Assembly (NCBI GenBank): GCA_003216235.1
Contig: QCJE01000006.1
Span: 1-55,854, forward strand
Source of the DNA: Pelagibacteraceae bacterium AG-404-P07
Lineage (GTDB): Bacteria > Pseudomonadota > Alphaproteobacteria > Pelagibacterales > Pelagibacteraceae
Direction of reading: 5' to 3'
Length of the DNA: 55,854 bases
Positions 14,823 to 24,655 of this stretch are shown piece by piece. Position 1 is the first letter of the stretch. Every line of letters starts with the position of its first letter. A program made the position numbers and the translations under genes. The notes under the pieces were generated by a model that saw only the letters and a program-made list of their open reading frames with translations, made no database searches and had not been told where the DNA came from.

Positions 14823-16081
14823 TGTCAGAAATAGAAATAAAAATACCAAATATTGGAGACTTCAAAGATGTAGAAGTGATAGAAGTTTTAGTTTCTGAAG
14901 GTCAAACTTTAAAAAAAAATGATCCCTTAATAACAATTGAGAGTGATAAATCTAGCGTAGAAATTCCTTCAAATTTTGATGGTAAAATTAAAACTTTGCA
15001 AATAAAGGTAGGAGATAAAGTTTCAGAGGGTGACTCAATTTTAATTTTAGAAAGTATTAACGAAGCAAAAGAAAAAGTAAAAAAAAAATCAGTAATTGAA
15101 AAAGAGATTAAAAAAAATCAGGAAATAAAACCAGAACCTCAAAAGATATTAACGGATCAAAATAAAGTTCTCAATATATCATCTGCAAGCCCAAAAGTTC
15201 GAAAATTTGCCAGAGAACTTGGGGTAGATATTAATAAAGTTGCGGGCAGTGAACGTAAAGGTAGAGTTATTGAGAGTGATGTAAAATTATTTGTAGCTTC
15301 TAAATCTAATAACCTAATTAATTATGAGAATAAAAGTAATGAAAAAATAAAACAAGAATTTGCTCACTCAGAATTTGGAGAGGTACAAATAAAAGATATA
15401 CCAAGAATTAAAAAATTATCGTCAAAATATTTAATGAATTCTTGGACGAATATTCCACATGTAACCAATCACGATGAAGCAGATATCACCGAACTAGAGG
15501 AATTCAGAACATCACTGACAGACATATACACTGGAGAAAAAAAAAAGATCACACCTTTAGCTTTTATTGTTAAAGCTTTGACAGCATCTTTAAAAAAATT
15601 TCCTAATTTTAATAGCTCTATTGATGATATTGACGGTGGAAAAATGACTGTTAAAAAATATTATCATATTGGAATAGCTGTAGATACTCAGTATGGTTTA
15701 ATGGTTCCAAAACTAAGAAATGCAGATAATAAAAATATTAATCTTATAAGTTCTGAACTTAAAAATCTTAGTGATCAATGCAGAAATCTCAAAATCGATA
15801 AAAAAGAATTGTTTGGTGGATCTATGACAATAACAAGTTTAGGTGGAATTGGTGGATCGTTTTTCACACCTATTATAAATTTTCCTGAAGTTGCAATTTT
15901 AGGAATTGGAAGATCCGAAAAAAAACAAGTTTTCTTAGATGGAAAGTTCGTTACAAGAACTATGTTGCCTTTATCATTGTCTTATGATCATAGAATTATC
16001 GATGGTGCTGAGGCAGCACGTTTTAATAATGAGTTAAAAGAAAATTTAGGAAAAAACTTTGCTTATAAGTTAGCTATCTAA
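14822..16081 (+). CDS. aceF: Dihydrolipoamide acetyltransferase, E2 of pyruvate dehydrogenase
   Basis: A 419-residue E2 with one lipoyl domain (residues 1-78, Lys43 in ESDKSSVEIPS), a lysine-rich linker, a peripheral subunit-binding domain at about 119-160 (SPKVRKFARELGVD), and a C-terminal catalytic domain. The catalytic domain ends with the DHRIIDG motif, His390, which is the acyltransferase histidine. The lipoyl domain is strikingly similar to the one fused to the preceding E1, as expected for duplication within the operon. It transfers acetyl from lipoyl to CoA and forms the core of the complex. Its start codon overlaps the aceE stop, indicating coupled translation. Confidence 0.95.
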   Translation: MSEIEIKIPNIGDFKDVEVIEVLVSEGQTLKKNDPLITIESDKSSVEIPSNFDGKIKTLQIKVGDKVSEGDSILILESINEAKEKVKKKSVIEKEIKKNQEIKPEPQKILTDQNKVLNISSASPKVRKFARELGVDINKVAGSERKGRVIESDVKLFVASKSNNLINYENKSNEKIKQEFAHSEFGEVQIKDIPRIKKLSSKYLMNSWTNIPHVTNHDEADITELEEFRTSLTDIYTGEKKKITPLAFIVKALTASLKKFPNFNSSIDDIDGGKMTVKKYYHIGIAVDTQYGLMVPKLRNADNKNINLISSELKNLSDQCRNLKIDKKELFGGSMTITSLGGIGGSFFTPIINFPEVAILGIGRSEKKQVFLDGKFVTRTMLPLSLSYDHRIIDGAEAARFNNELKENLGKNFAYKLAI

Positions 16082-16088
16082 AAAGATT

Positions 16089-16979
16089 ATGTCAAAAACG
16101 GTCTCACTGTTCTGCGCATTATTGTGTACATTTATTTGGGGAACTACTTTTATTGCACAAGATACAGGAATGGATAACATAGGCCCATTTACATTTAATG
16201 CTGTAAGATTTTTTGTAGGTTTTTTAGCTATCGTTCCTCTTGCTTTTTTATTCGAATTAAAAAAATTTAAATCAGAGTTTAAATTAGATTTTAAAACATT
16301 TGCTGTTTTATCTTTTTTAATAGGCTTGTCACTTTTTTTAGGTTCAGCATTACAACAGGTTGCTCTTCTTTATACCGATGTAGCAAATGCAGCTTTTTTT
16401 ACAATTTTCTATGTCCCCATGGTACCAATTATAATTTTTTTATTTAAAAAAAAATCAATACATTGGAGTGTATGGCCTTCTGTAGTTCTATGTTTAATAG
16501 GTGGTTATTTACTTACAAATTTTTACGATGCAACAGTGAGACTTGGTGATACACTAGTTGTATTAGGAGCTTTGTTTTGGAGTACTCATATCATTTTTAC
16601 CGGAATAATAGTTACAAAATATAATTTGCCTTTAACTTTAGGTGCTATTCAAACTTTATTAGTAGCCTTATTTTCTTTTGCAATTGGATTTATCTATGAA
16701 GAATTTGTAATTGAAAATATTTTAAATGAAATAGACTCAATTTTATATGCAGGTATTCTTTCAGGAGGATTTGCTTTTGTTTTACAAATTTACGCTCAAA
16801 AAAATATTACACCTGCTCCAGCAGCAATAATTTTTTCATTAGAGGGTGTTTTTGCAACAATTGCAGCTTGGTTTTTATTAAATCAAATACTAGGAATAAA
16901 TAATCTATTAGGATGTTTTTTTATATTGTGTGGTGTTTTGTTATCTCAATTGTTACCTTTAATGAAAAAATCTTTTTAA
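16089..16979 (+). CDS. DMT-superfamily (EamA) membrane transporter
   Basis: A 296-residue hydrophobic protein with about ten predicted membrane helices in two EamA repeats. The first begins ALLCTFIWGTTFIAQDTG and the second contains GDTLVVLGALFWSTHIIFTG, the usual repeated W(G/S)xxF pattern. EamA proteins export or import small metabolites such as amino acids; the substrate cannot be predicted. It starts 7 nt after aceF with an AAAAGA ribosome site, so it may be cotranscribed with the pyruvate dehydrogenase genes although no functional link is obvious. Its stop overlaps the convergent uppP stop within TTAA at 16976-16979. Confidence 0.9.
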   Translation: MSKTVSLFCALLCTFIWGTTFIAQDTGMDNIGPFTFNAVRFFVGFLAIVPLAFLFELKKFKSEFKLDFKTFAVLSFLIGLSLFLGSALQQVALLYTDVANAAFFTIFYVPMVPIIIFLFKKKSIHWSVWPSVVLCLIGGYLLTNFYDATVRLGDTLVVLGALFWSTHIIFTGIIVTKYNLPLTLGAIQTLLVALFSFAIGFIYEEFVIENILNEIDSILYAGILSGGFAFVLQIYAQKNITPAPAAIIFSLEGVFATIAAWFLLNQILGINNLLGCFFILCGVLLSQLLPLMKKSF

Positions 16980-17743
16980 AAATAAATTATCAACATCAAA
17001 ATTAAAGCAATTATTAATCTATAAATTACAAAAATATTTAATGAAAATTTATTTAGATATTTTAAAAAAAATTTAACTGTTATATAAGAAAAAAGAAAAG
17101 ACGAAACTATGGCAATAATTATTAATATATTAATTTCAATAGATTCATTTTGTATATCTTTTAATCCAAGAAAGCTTGCTCCCGCCAAGGCAGGTATAGA
17201 AAGTAAAAATGAAATTTTTCCTGAGTCAACCCTATTAAACTTTAAAAATCTTGCAGCTGTCATAGTAATACCTGCTCTACTAACTCCAGGTACTAATGCT
17301 AAAATTTGAAATAATCCAATGAACATAATAGATGTTAAGTTAAGATTTGTAGAAATGTTTTGATCAATTTTTCTTTGGTCAGCAAAGTATAAAATGATTC
17401 CAAACAATAATGTAGTCCATGCTATAACCTCAATATTTCTTAGAAGATGAATTAATTCAGTTGAATGTAATATATATCCAAAAATGATAAGCGGTAAGGA
17501 ACCAATTATGATTAGTTTTAATAATTTTTGATTGTTTTTTAAATCGAATAAATCTTTTTTAAAAAAAAATATTATTGCAAATAAAGACCCTAAATGTAAA
17601 CTTATGTCTATTAACAGTGAACTTGCTTTAAGATCATATAGATTGGATACTACAATTAAGTGAGCTGAAGAACTTATTGGTAAAAATTCTGATATTCCTT
17701 GAATGGCTGATAGAATGATGATTTCTATAAAATCTTGGAACAT
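16976..17743 (-). CDS. uppP: Undecaprenyl-diphosphatase
   Basis: A 255-residue polytopic membrane protein of the BacA/UppP family. It dephosphorylates undecaprenyl pyrophosphate to recycle the lipid carrier used for peptidoglycan and surface glycans. Both conserved motifs are present: QGISEFLPISSSAHL (Glu19, His28) near the N-terminus and PGVSRAGITMTAARFL in the middle, with the active-site Arg. The length is close to the usual 265-275. The gene diverges from gltD across a 183-bp spacer and converges on the EamA transporter with a 4-nt overlap. A lipid-carrier recycler suits a genome with several glycan-building genes, but it is a core gene. Confidence 0.95.
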   Translation of the reverse strand: MFQDFIEIIILSAIQGISEFLPISSSAHLIVVSNLYDLKASSLLIDISLHLGSLFAIIFFFKKDLFDLKNNQKLLKLIIIGSLPLIIFGYILHSTELIHLLRNIEVIAWTTLLFGIILYFADQRKIDQNISTNLNLTSIMFIGLFQILALVPGVSRAGITMTAARFLKFNRVDSGKISFLLSIPALAGASFLGLKDIQNESIEINILIIIAIVSSFLFSYITVKFFLKYLNKFSLNIFVIYRLIIALILMLIIYF

Positions 17744-17849
17744 ATAAGTGTCGTAACTTAAAAAATATCCTTTTAAAACAATTCGATTTAATCATAATAG
17801 GTATGCAAAATTTAAAATTTTCATATTTTAAGCTATTTTTGATTAAATA

Positions 17850-17870
17850 TAGGTCATATATACTGACCTA
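17850..17870. promoter_or_regulatory. Perfect 7-bp inverted repeat between uppP and gltD (candidate operator)
   Basis: TAGGTCA at 17850-17856 and TGACCTA at 17864-17870 are exact reverse complements around the 7-bp spacer TATATAC. The centre is about 67 bp upstream of the gltD ATG and about 117 bp from the uppP ATG, in the divergent promoter region. The size and symmetry suit a dimeric regulator such as the GntR or Lrp/AsnC type, but the factor is not identifiable. It lacks a T-tract, so a terminator is unlikely. Confidence 0.45.
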
Positions 17871-17898
17871 AATAATTCTTTTACTAATAAAAACAATG

Positions 17899-17904
17899 TA
17901 TATT
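17899..17904 (+). promoter_or_regulatory. Possible -10 element for gltDB
   Basis: TATATT lies 22 bp upstream of the gltD ATG, giving a leader of about 15-20 nt. A weak TTCTTT lies 17 bp further upstream as the only -35 candidate. In DNA this AT-rich such matches are common, so this is tentative. Its position 30 bp downstream of the inverted repeat at 17850-17870 is compatible with activation from that site. Confidence 0.25.
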
Positions 17905-17926
17905 TTACCTTTATTCTAAATAAATT

Positions 17927-19366
17927 ATGAATGATAAAATGCTCAAATTTGTAAAAATAGGTCAACAAACTCCACCTAAAAGAGATGTTAGTAACAGGAA
18001 AGATGATTTTAAAGAGATTTATGATGATTTTTTGAAGAAAAAGGCTGAAGAACAATCAAGTAGATGCTCTCAATGTGGAGTGCCATTCTGCCAGGTTCAT
18101 TGTCCTCTTAGTAACAACATTCCGGATTGGCTAAAGTTAACAGCAGAAGGAAGAATGAAAGAAGCTTATGAATTATCTCAAAGCACTAATAATATGCCTG
18201 AAGTTTGTGGAAGAATATGTCCTCAAGATCGTCTTTGTGAAGGTAATTGTGTAATAGAACAATCGGGACATGGCACTGTTACTATTGGATCGGTTGAAAA
18301 ATACATAACAGATAATGCATGGGAACAAGGTTGGGTTAAACCAATCGAGGTAAAATATGAAAAAGATCAAAGTGTTGGTATTATTGGAGCAGGACCAGCA
18401 GGTTTGGCAGCAGCTGAACAATTAAGAAAGAATGGATATAAAATTACTGTTTACGATCGTTACGATCGTGCAGGTGGATTATTAATTTATGGTATTCCAA
18501 ATTTTAAATTAGAAAAACATGTAGTTGAAAGAAGAACAAAGCTTCTTAAAGATGGTGGTATAGAATTTGTGCAAAACTTTGAAGTTGGTAAAGACGCTAC
18601 CTTAGAACAATTAAGAAAAAAGCATGATGCAATTTTGATTGCAACAGGAGTATATAAACCTAGAGAGATAAACTTATCAGGAAATGATTTAGAAAATATT
18701 TTCCCAGCAATGGAATTTTTAACAGCCTCAAATAAAAAAGGCTTAGGAGATAAGGTTGAATTATTTGATAGAGGAATTTTAAACGCAGAAGGAAAAGATG
18801 TTGTTGTTATTGGTGGTGGTGACACTGCTATGGACTGTGTTAGAACTTCGGTGAGACAAAAAGCGAAGTCAGTCAAGTGTATATATAGAAGAGATAAAGA
18901 AAATATGCCAGGATCTGCTAGAGAAGTTGCTAATGCTGAAGAGGAAGGTGTAAAATTTGTTTGGTTAACAAGTCCAAAAGAATTTAAAGGCACGAATAAA
19001 ATAGAAAAATTAATTGTTAATCAGATTCAGCTTGGTGAGCCTGATGATTCAGGTAGACGAAAACCCCAGGTAAAAGAAGGTTCAGAATTTGAAATTAAAA
19101 CTGACATGGTTATCAAGGCTCTTGGATTTGATCCTGAGGACTTACCATACTTGTTTGGTTCAAAAGAATTACAAGTTACAAAATGGGGAACCTTGAAAAC
19201 AAACTTTGATACTATGGAAACAAATCTTAAAGGAGTATTTGCTGCAGGAGATATAGTTAGAGGTGCATCACTTGTTGTTTGGGCTATTAAAGATGGTCGA
19301 GATGCAGCATCTGCTATGAAAACTTATCTGGAAAATAATGAATTAAAAAAAATAAGAGTAGCTTAA
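17927..19366 (+). CDS. gltD: Glutamate synthase (NADPH) small subunit
   Basis: A 479-residue beta subunit that passes electrons from NADPH through FAD and iron-sulfur clusters to GltB for glutamate synthesis. The N-terminal cysteine-rich ferredoxin-like region has Cys47, 50, 55 and 59 (CSQCGVPFCQVHC) and a second set at 94, 98, 104 and 108. The FAD-binding GAGPAGLAAAEQL and the NADPH-binding VIGGGDTAMDC follow, and the C-terminal GVFAAGDIVRGASLVVWAI is typical. The order here is gltD then gltB, and the stop and start overlap by one base. Both are core ammonium-assimilation genes. Confidence 0.97.
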   Translation: MNDKMLKFVKIGQQTPPKRDVSNRKDDFKEIYDDFLKKKAEEQSSRCSQCGVPFCQVHCPLSNNIPDWLKLTAEGRMKEAYELSQSTNNMPEVCGRICPQDRLCEGNCVIEQSGHGTVTIGSVEKYITDNAWEQGWVKPIEVKYEKDQSVGIIGAGPAGLAAAEQLRKNGYKITVYDRYDRAGGLLIYGIPNFKLEKHVVERRTKLLKDGGIEFVQNFEVGKDATLEQLRKKHDAILIATGVYKPREINLSGNDLENIFPAMEFLTASNKKGLGDKVELFDRGILNAEGKDVVVIGGGDTAMDCVRTSVRQKAKSVKCIYRRDKENMPGSAREVANAEEEGVKFVWLTSPKEFKGTNKIEKLIVNQIQLGEPDDSGRRKPQVKEGSEFEIKTDMVIKALGFDPEDLPYLFGSKELQVTKWGTLKTNFDTMETNLKGVFAAGDIVRGASLVVWAIKDGRDAASAMKTYLENNELKKIRVA

Positions 19367-22300
19367 TGAAAATCTATAAAAAAAATCTAAAACTCTTAAC
19401 TGAAAATCATGTTTATTCAAAAGATATGGAACATGACTCTTGTGGTGTCGGAGTAATTGCTTCAACGGAAGGAAAAAAATCTAGGGAGATTGTTGAATAT
19501 GGTATTGAAGCTTTAAAAGCAGTTTGGCATAGAGGAGCTGTTGATGCTGATGGAAAGACAGGCGATGGTGCAGGTATACATGTTGAAATACCAAAAGACT
19601 TTTTTATAGAAAAAATCGAAGTAACTGGGCATGACTATGATAATTCAGAAATTTGTGTTGGTATGATTTTTCTACCAAGAAATGATTATACCTCACAAGA
19701 GAGCTGTAAAACTATTGTAGAAAGCGAGTTAACTAAGAATGATTTTAGCATTTATGGCTGGAGACAAGTTCCTGTGAACCCTAAAATCTTAGGTGAAAAG
19801 GCGTTTCAAACTATGCCTGAGATAATTCAGGTATTATTCAAATCCAATGATCCAAATTTAATAGACAAAAATTTAGAGAGAAAAATTTATGAAACAAGAA
19901 AAAAAATTGAAAATAAAGCATTCGAATTATCACTAAATAACTTTTATATTTGTTCAATCAGTTCAAAATCAATTATTTACAAGGGATTATATCTAGCTCA
20001 GGCGATATCAGATTTTTATTTAGATTTGAGGGATAAAAGATTTATTTCACGATACGCAATATTTCATCAAAGATTTTCAACTAACACAGCTCCTAGTTGG
20101 AGTTTAGCTCAGCCATTTAGAGCAATTGCTCATAATGGAGAAATTAATACCTATAAAGGAAATAAAAATTGGATGCGTGTTCATGAACAAGAAATGAGCA
20201 GTCCACTTTTTGATGATGTAGAAAATTTAAAGCCAGTTATTCAAAAAGGTGTCTCCGACTCTGCAGCCTTAGATAATGTTTTTGAGTTGCTAAATAAATC
20301 AGGTCAACCTGCACCCTTAGCAAAACTTATGCTAGTGCCAGATGCTTGGTCAAAAAAAAATAAAACGCTACCAAGAAGCCATCAACAATTATTTAATTTT
20401 TTAAACAGCACTATGGAGCCTTGGGATGGACCTGCAGCTATAGCTGCAACAGACAATGAATGGGTTATAGCTGCCAATGATAGAAATGGACTTAGACCGC
20501 TCAGATACGCAATTACAAAAGATAAAATGCTTTTTGCAGGATCTGAAACTGGAATGATTAAATTAAATGAAAAAAAAATTTTATCTAAAGGTAGATTAGG
20601 CCCAGGTGAAATTATTGGGGTAAGAATAGAAAAAGGAAAAATTTTTTCAAATGATCAAATAAAAGATTATTTGGCTAAAGAATTTAAACATTTCAACTCA
20701 CAAATTATTGATTTAGATGAAAAATTAACCATCTCAAATGAACAAAATAATTTTGAAGGAGAAAATTTAAGAAGAAGACAATACACTTTTGGAATAAGTT
20801 TAGAAGATCTAGAGCTCATTTTACATCCTATGGCTGAGGATGCAAAAGAGGCAACAGGTTCTATGGGTGATGATACACCTTTAGCTGTCTTATCTGATAG
20901 GTATAGACCACTATATCATTTTTTTAGACAAAATTTTAGTCAAGTCACTAACCCCCCAATAGACTCGTTAAGAGAAAACAAAGTAATGAGTTTAAAAACA
21001 AGATTTGGAAATTTAGGAAATATTTTAGATTTTGATACTTTAACAAAAGAAAATATTTATGTTTTAAACAGTCCAATTTTATCTAATTCACAATTTAATA
21101 AATTTATCAATTTTTTTGGTAAAAATTCTATAAATATAGATTGTACATTCACACAAGAGGAAAATTTAACTAAAGCTATTAAAAGAATTCAAAAAGAGGC
21201 AGAAATTGCTGTTAGACAAGGTATAACACAAATTATTCTTAGTGATAAAGATCTTTCTTCACAAAAACTACCAATGCCCATGTTGTTGTGTGTGGGAGCT
21301 ATAAACACTTTCCTGATAGAAAAAAAATTGAGAGGCTATGTTTCTATCAATGTTCAGTCTGGAGAAGCTTTAGATACTCATTCATTTGCAACTCTTATAG
21401 GTGTTGGAGCTACTACAATAAATCCATATTTAGCTTTTGACAGTTTGTATCAAAGACATTCAAAAAAACTTTTTGGGCAATTCAGCTTCGATGAATGTGT
21501 TCACAGATATATAAAGTCAGTCAATGCTGGTCTGTTAAAAATAATGTCTAAGATGGGTATTTCAGTTTTAAGCTCTTACAGAGGAGGATGTAACTTTGAA
21601 ACAGTTGGACTAAGCAGAACCGTTGTTGATGATTATTTCCCTGGTGTAACGTCAAAAATATCTGGAATAGGCTTAACAGGTATTGAAAAAAAAATAAGAG
21701 AAATTCACAAAGAAGCATTTGAAAGCACAGAAACGGTATTACCAATTGGTGGTATTTATAGATATAGAAAAAATGGTGAAACACATCAATATCAAGGAAG
21801 ACTTATACATATGTTGCAGAGTGCAGTAGGCTCTAATTCCTATGATGCTTATAAGAAATATGCAGAAGGTATATATAGTTTACCTCCAATTAATTTGAGA
21901 GATCTAGTAGATTTTAGGAAAAAAAAATTAGGTCCCTCAATAGAATTATCAGAAGTGGAACCTATTGAAAAAATTTTAATGAGATTTGGCAGCGGAAGTA
22001 TGTCTCATGGAGCTTTATCAAAGGAAGCACATGAAACTTTAGCTATTGGTATGAATAGAATTAAGGGCGCATCTTGCAGTGGTGAGGGTGGTGAAGATGA
22101 AAAAAGATTTACGAAAATGGATGATGGTGACAGTGCAAATTCAAGAGTAAAACAGATTGCCTCAGCAAGGTTTGGAGTAACAGTTAATTATTTAAATAAT
22201 TGTAATGAAATCGAAATAAAGATAGCTCAAGGAGCAAAACCTGGTGAAGGAGGTCAGTTACCTGGTTTCAAAGTTACAGATGAGATAGCTCGTTTAAGAC

Positions 22301-23871
22301 ATTCAACTCCAGGGGTAACATTAATTTCTCCACCACCACATCACGATATCTATTCAATCGAAGATCTTGCTCAATTAATATATGATTTGAAACAAATAAA
22401 TCCAAAGGCAAGAATTGGTGTTAAACTGGTTGCTTCATCTGGCGTTGGAACTATCGCTGCAGGAGTAGCAAAAGCAAAGGCAGATATTATTTTAATTTCA
22501 GGTCACAATGGTGGAACAGGAGCAACTCCACAAACAAGTGTTAAATATGTTGGTATACCATGGGAAATGGGACTTACAGAGGCAAATCAAGTTCTTACTC
22601 TAAACAATTTAAGACACAAAGTTACCTTAAGAACTGATGGTGGGATCAAAACAGGTAGAGATGTAGTGATTGCTGCTATGATGGGAGCAGAGGAATATGG
22701 CGTAGCAACAACTGCTTTGGTTGCAATGGGATGTATTATGGTGAGACAATGTCATTCAAATACTTGCCCAGTAGGCGTATGTACGCAAGATGAAAAATTA
22801 AGAGAAAAATTTAATGGCACACCAGATAAAGTTGTAAATTTATTTACATTTATTGCCTCAGAAGTAAGAGAAATTTTAGCAGAATTAGGTTTTAAATCTT
22901 TAAATGATATAATTGGAAGAACAGATTTATTAATGCAAGTAAATAAAGCTTCTCCAAATTTAGATGATTTAGATTTAAACCCTTTATTTGTTCAAGCAGA
23001 TCCTGGAAGTAATAAAAGATATTGTGAAAATCAAGAGATAAATGAAGTTCCTGAAACATTAGATCAAGAAATTTGGCCCGATATAGAAAAATCATTAGAT
23101 AATTCAGAGAAGATTGAAAAAGAATTTGTTATCAAAAATACAAATAGAGCAGTAGGTACTAGAATTTCTCATTATCTTTTTAAAAAGTATGGTTATGAAA
23201 AATTGGAGGATAACTTTCTTAATTTAAATTTCAAAGGCTCAGCAGGTCAATCTTTTGGAGCTTTTTCATCTAAAGGATTAAAATTAAATCTAAAAGGAGA
23301 TGCTAATGATTATGTTGGCAAAGGATTATCAGGTGCAACATTAGTTATTAAATTATCAGACGAAAGTAATTTAGTATCAAATGAAAACACAATTATTGGA
23401 AACACAGTTTTATATGGGGCAACATCTGGTAAACTTTTTGCTGCAGGTCAAGCAGGTGATAGATTTGCGGTTAGAAACTCAGGTGCTGTAACAGTTGTTG
23501 AAGGGTGTGATTCAAATGGATGTGAATATATGACTGGGGGCACAGTTGTAATTATAGGATCAGTTGGTGATAACTTTGCTGCGGGTATGACAGGTGGTAT
23601 GGCATTTATTTATGATAAATCAAAAGAATTTGAAAAAAAAGTAAATTCAGAGTCAGTCGTATGGCAAAATATTGAAACAGACTATTGGAAGAAATATTTA
23701 AAACTACTAATCTTAGAACATTTAAAAGAAACAATGTCTAATTTATCAAAAAAAATAATTGATAATTTTGAAGAAGAAGTAAAAAATTTTGTACAAGTTT
23801 GTCCAAAAGAAATGCTCAACAAACTTGAAAACCCTATTACATTTAAATCAAAAATTCAAAGAGTTAGCTAA
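19366..23871 (+). CDS. gltB: Glutamate synthase (NADPH) large subunit
   Basis: A 1501-residue alpha subunit of standard length. The class II glutamine amidotransferase domain begins after a 25-residue propeptide at Cys26 in MEHDSCGVGV. The central and FMN-binding synthase domains contain GRFGSGSMSHGALS-like and GEGGED motifs. The 3Fe-4S cysteines lie in MVRQCHSNTCPVGVC. The C-terminal glutamine-rich beta-helix (GXGXG repeats) follows. It hydrolyses glutamine, channels ammonia and aminates 2-oxoglutarate to glutamate. The gene is coupled to gltD by a 1-nt overlap, and its 3' end overlaps the convergent hydrolase by 8 nt. Confidence 0.97.
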   Translation: MKIYKKNLKLLTENHVYSKDMEHDSCGVGVIASTEGKKSREIVEYGIEALKAVWHRGAVDADGKTGDGAGIHVEIPKDFFIEKIEVTGHDYDNSEICVGMIFLPRNDYTSQESCKTIVESELTKNDFSIYGWRQVPVNPKILGEKAFQTMPEIIQVLFKSNDPNLIDKNLERKIYETRKKIENKAFELSLNNFYICSISSKSIIYKGLYLAQAISDFYLDLRDKRFISRYAIFHQRFSTNTAPSWSLAQPFRAIAHNGEINTYKGNKNWMRVHEQEMSSPLFDDVENLKPVIQKGVSDSAALDNVFELLNKSGQPAPLAKLMLVPDAWSKKNKTLPRSHQQLFNFLNSTMEPWDGPAAIAATDNEWVIAANDRNGLRPLRYAITKDKMLFAGSETGMIKLNEKKILSKGRLGPGEIIGVRIEKGKIFSNDQIKDYLAKEFKHFNSQIIDLDEKLTISNEQNNFEGENLRRRQYTFGISLEDLELILHPMAEDAKEATGSMGDDTPLAVLSDRYRPLYHFFRQNFSQVTNPPIDSLRENKVMSLKTRFGNLGNILDFDTLTKENIYVLNSPILSNSQFNKFINFFGKNSINIDCTFTQEENLTKAIKRIQKEAEIAVRQGITQIILSDKDLSSQKLPMPMLLCVGAINTFLIEKKLRGYVSINVQSGEALDTHSFATLIGVGATTINPYLAFDSLYQRHSKKLFGQFSFDECVHRYIKSVNAGLLKIMSKMGISVLSSYRGGCNFETVGLSRTVVDDYFPGVTSKISGIGLTGIEKKIREIHKEAFESTETVLPIGGIYRYRKNGETHQYQGRLIHMLQSAVGSNSYDAYKKYAEGIYSLPPINLRDLVDFRKKKLGPSIELSEVEPIEKILMRFGSGSMSHGALSKEAHETLAIGMNRIKGASCSGEGGEDEKRFTKMDDGDSANSRVKQIASARFGVTVNYLNNCNEIEIKIAQGAKPGEGGQLPGFKVTDEIARLRHSTPGVTLISPPPHHDIYSIEDLAQLIYDLKQINPKARIGVKLVASSGVGTIAAGVAKAKADIILISGHNGGTGATPQTSVKYVGIPWEMGLTEANQVLTLNNLRHKVTLRTDGGIKTGRDVVIAAMMGAEEYGVATTALVAMGCIMVRQCHSNTCPVGVCTQDEKLREKFNGTPDKVVNLFTFIASEVREILAELGFKSLNDIIGRTDLLMQVNKASPNLDDLDLNPLFVQADPGSNKRYCENQEINEVPETLDQEIWPDIEKSLDNSEKIEKEFVIKNTNRAVGTRISHYLFKKYGYEKLEDNFLNLNFKGSAGQSFGAFSSKGLKLNLKGDANDYVGKGLSGATLVIKLSDESNLVSNENTIIGNTVLYGATSGKLFAAGQAGDRFAVRNSGAVTVVEGCDSNGCEYMTGGTVVIIGSVGDNFAAGMTGGMAFIYDKSKEFEKKVNSESVVWQNIETDYWKKYLKLLILEHLKETMSNLSKKIIDNFEEEVKNFVQVCPKEMLNKLENPITFKSKIQRVS

Positions 23872-24610
23872 TCATTAACTTAAGTTCTCTTTTTAAAATT
23901 TTTATCCATTTTGATGAAGATAGACTGTGATCACCATTTTTAATTATAACTAATTTTTTCTTATTTGTTTTGAAAACTTTTAACATTTTTTTTGAGTAAA
24001 TTATTGGTACAGAATTATCCTTGCTGCCGTGAACCATAACAACTTTTAAATCTTGATAAATTTTTTTATCTAAAACTTTATTTTTTCGACCATCTAAAAT
24101 AAGTTGATATGTAATTGGATATTCATAATCTCCATGTTTTAAAGTAATTATTCCTTTTTCTTTAATTTCCTTTTTCATTTTTTTTGAAAATTTATTCCAC
24201 ATAAGATATTCTAAAAATTCAGGGGCAGAGCCTATACCTAGAACACCACAAATTTGTTTTTTAAAAAATTTAAATTGATTTAAAGAAATCCATGCTCCCA
24301 TACTTGAACCTATTAGAATAAAATTATTTTTTTTTACAACTTTTTTTATAAGAATTGTTGTATCTTTACTCCATTTAGAAATATTCCCATTAGTGAACTT
24401 TCCTGAAGATTTACCATGACCAGAATATTCAAGAGCCAAAAAACCAAGGTTATTTTTTTTTGCAAAGCTATAAAAAGCTTTAGGTTTTTTTCCCTCTAAA
24501 TCTGACATAAATCCATGTAAAAAAACAATGTAAGTACTATTTTTCTTAAAATGTTTTAGATGTCTAATTTTTCTAGTTTTAGTAATTTTTAAATAACTGA
24601 AATTAGTCAT
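23864..24610 (-). CDS. Alpha/beta-hydrolase fold protein
   Basis: A 248-residue serine hydrolase-like protein. HGFMSD near residue 32 forms the oxyanion region, LEYSGHGKSSGKF follows, and the nucleophile elbow is GSSMG with Ser103. Later HGSKDNSVPI supplies the acid and NGDHSLSS the histidine of the triad. The family covers esterases, acyl hydrolases and lipases, and the substrate is not predictable. It is similar in layout to the palmitoyl-protein-thioesterase-like ABHD10 group that is common in alphaproteobacteria, which I would offer only as a possibility. It converges on gltB with an 8-nt overlap and diverges from the GT4 gene across 45 bp. Confidence 0.85.
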   Translation of the reverse strand: MTNFSYLKITKTRKIRHLKHFKKNSTYIVFLHGFMSDLEGKKPKAFYSFAKKNNLGFLALEYSGHGKSSGKFTNGNISKWSKDTTILIKKVVKKNNFILIGSSMGAWISLNQFKFFKKQICGVLGIGSAPEFLEYLMWNKFSKKMKKEIKEKGIITLKHGDYEYPITYQLILDGRKNKVLDKKIYQDLKVVMVHGSKDNSVPIIYSKKMLKVFKTNKKKLVIIKNGDHSLSSSKWIKILKRELKLMIS

Positions 24611-24655
24611 AAAAGTTTATTAGTTTAATCTAATATTATATAATTATATTATTAA

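Noticed and set aside
17744-17926. Riboswitch upstream of gltD
   Set aside because: Only a short palindrome is present. I could not recognise any aptamer core such as the glycine, SAM or glutamine types, and the probable leader is too short.
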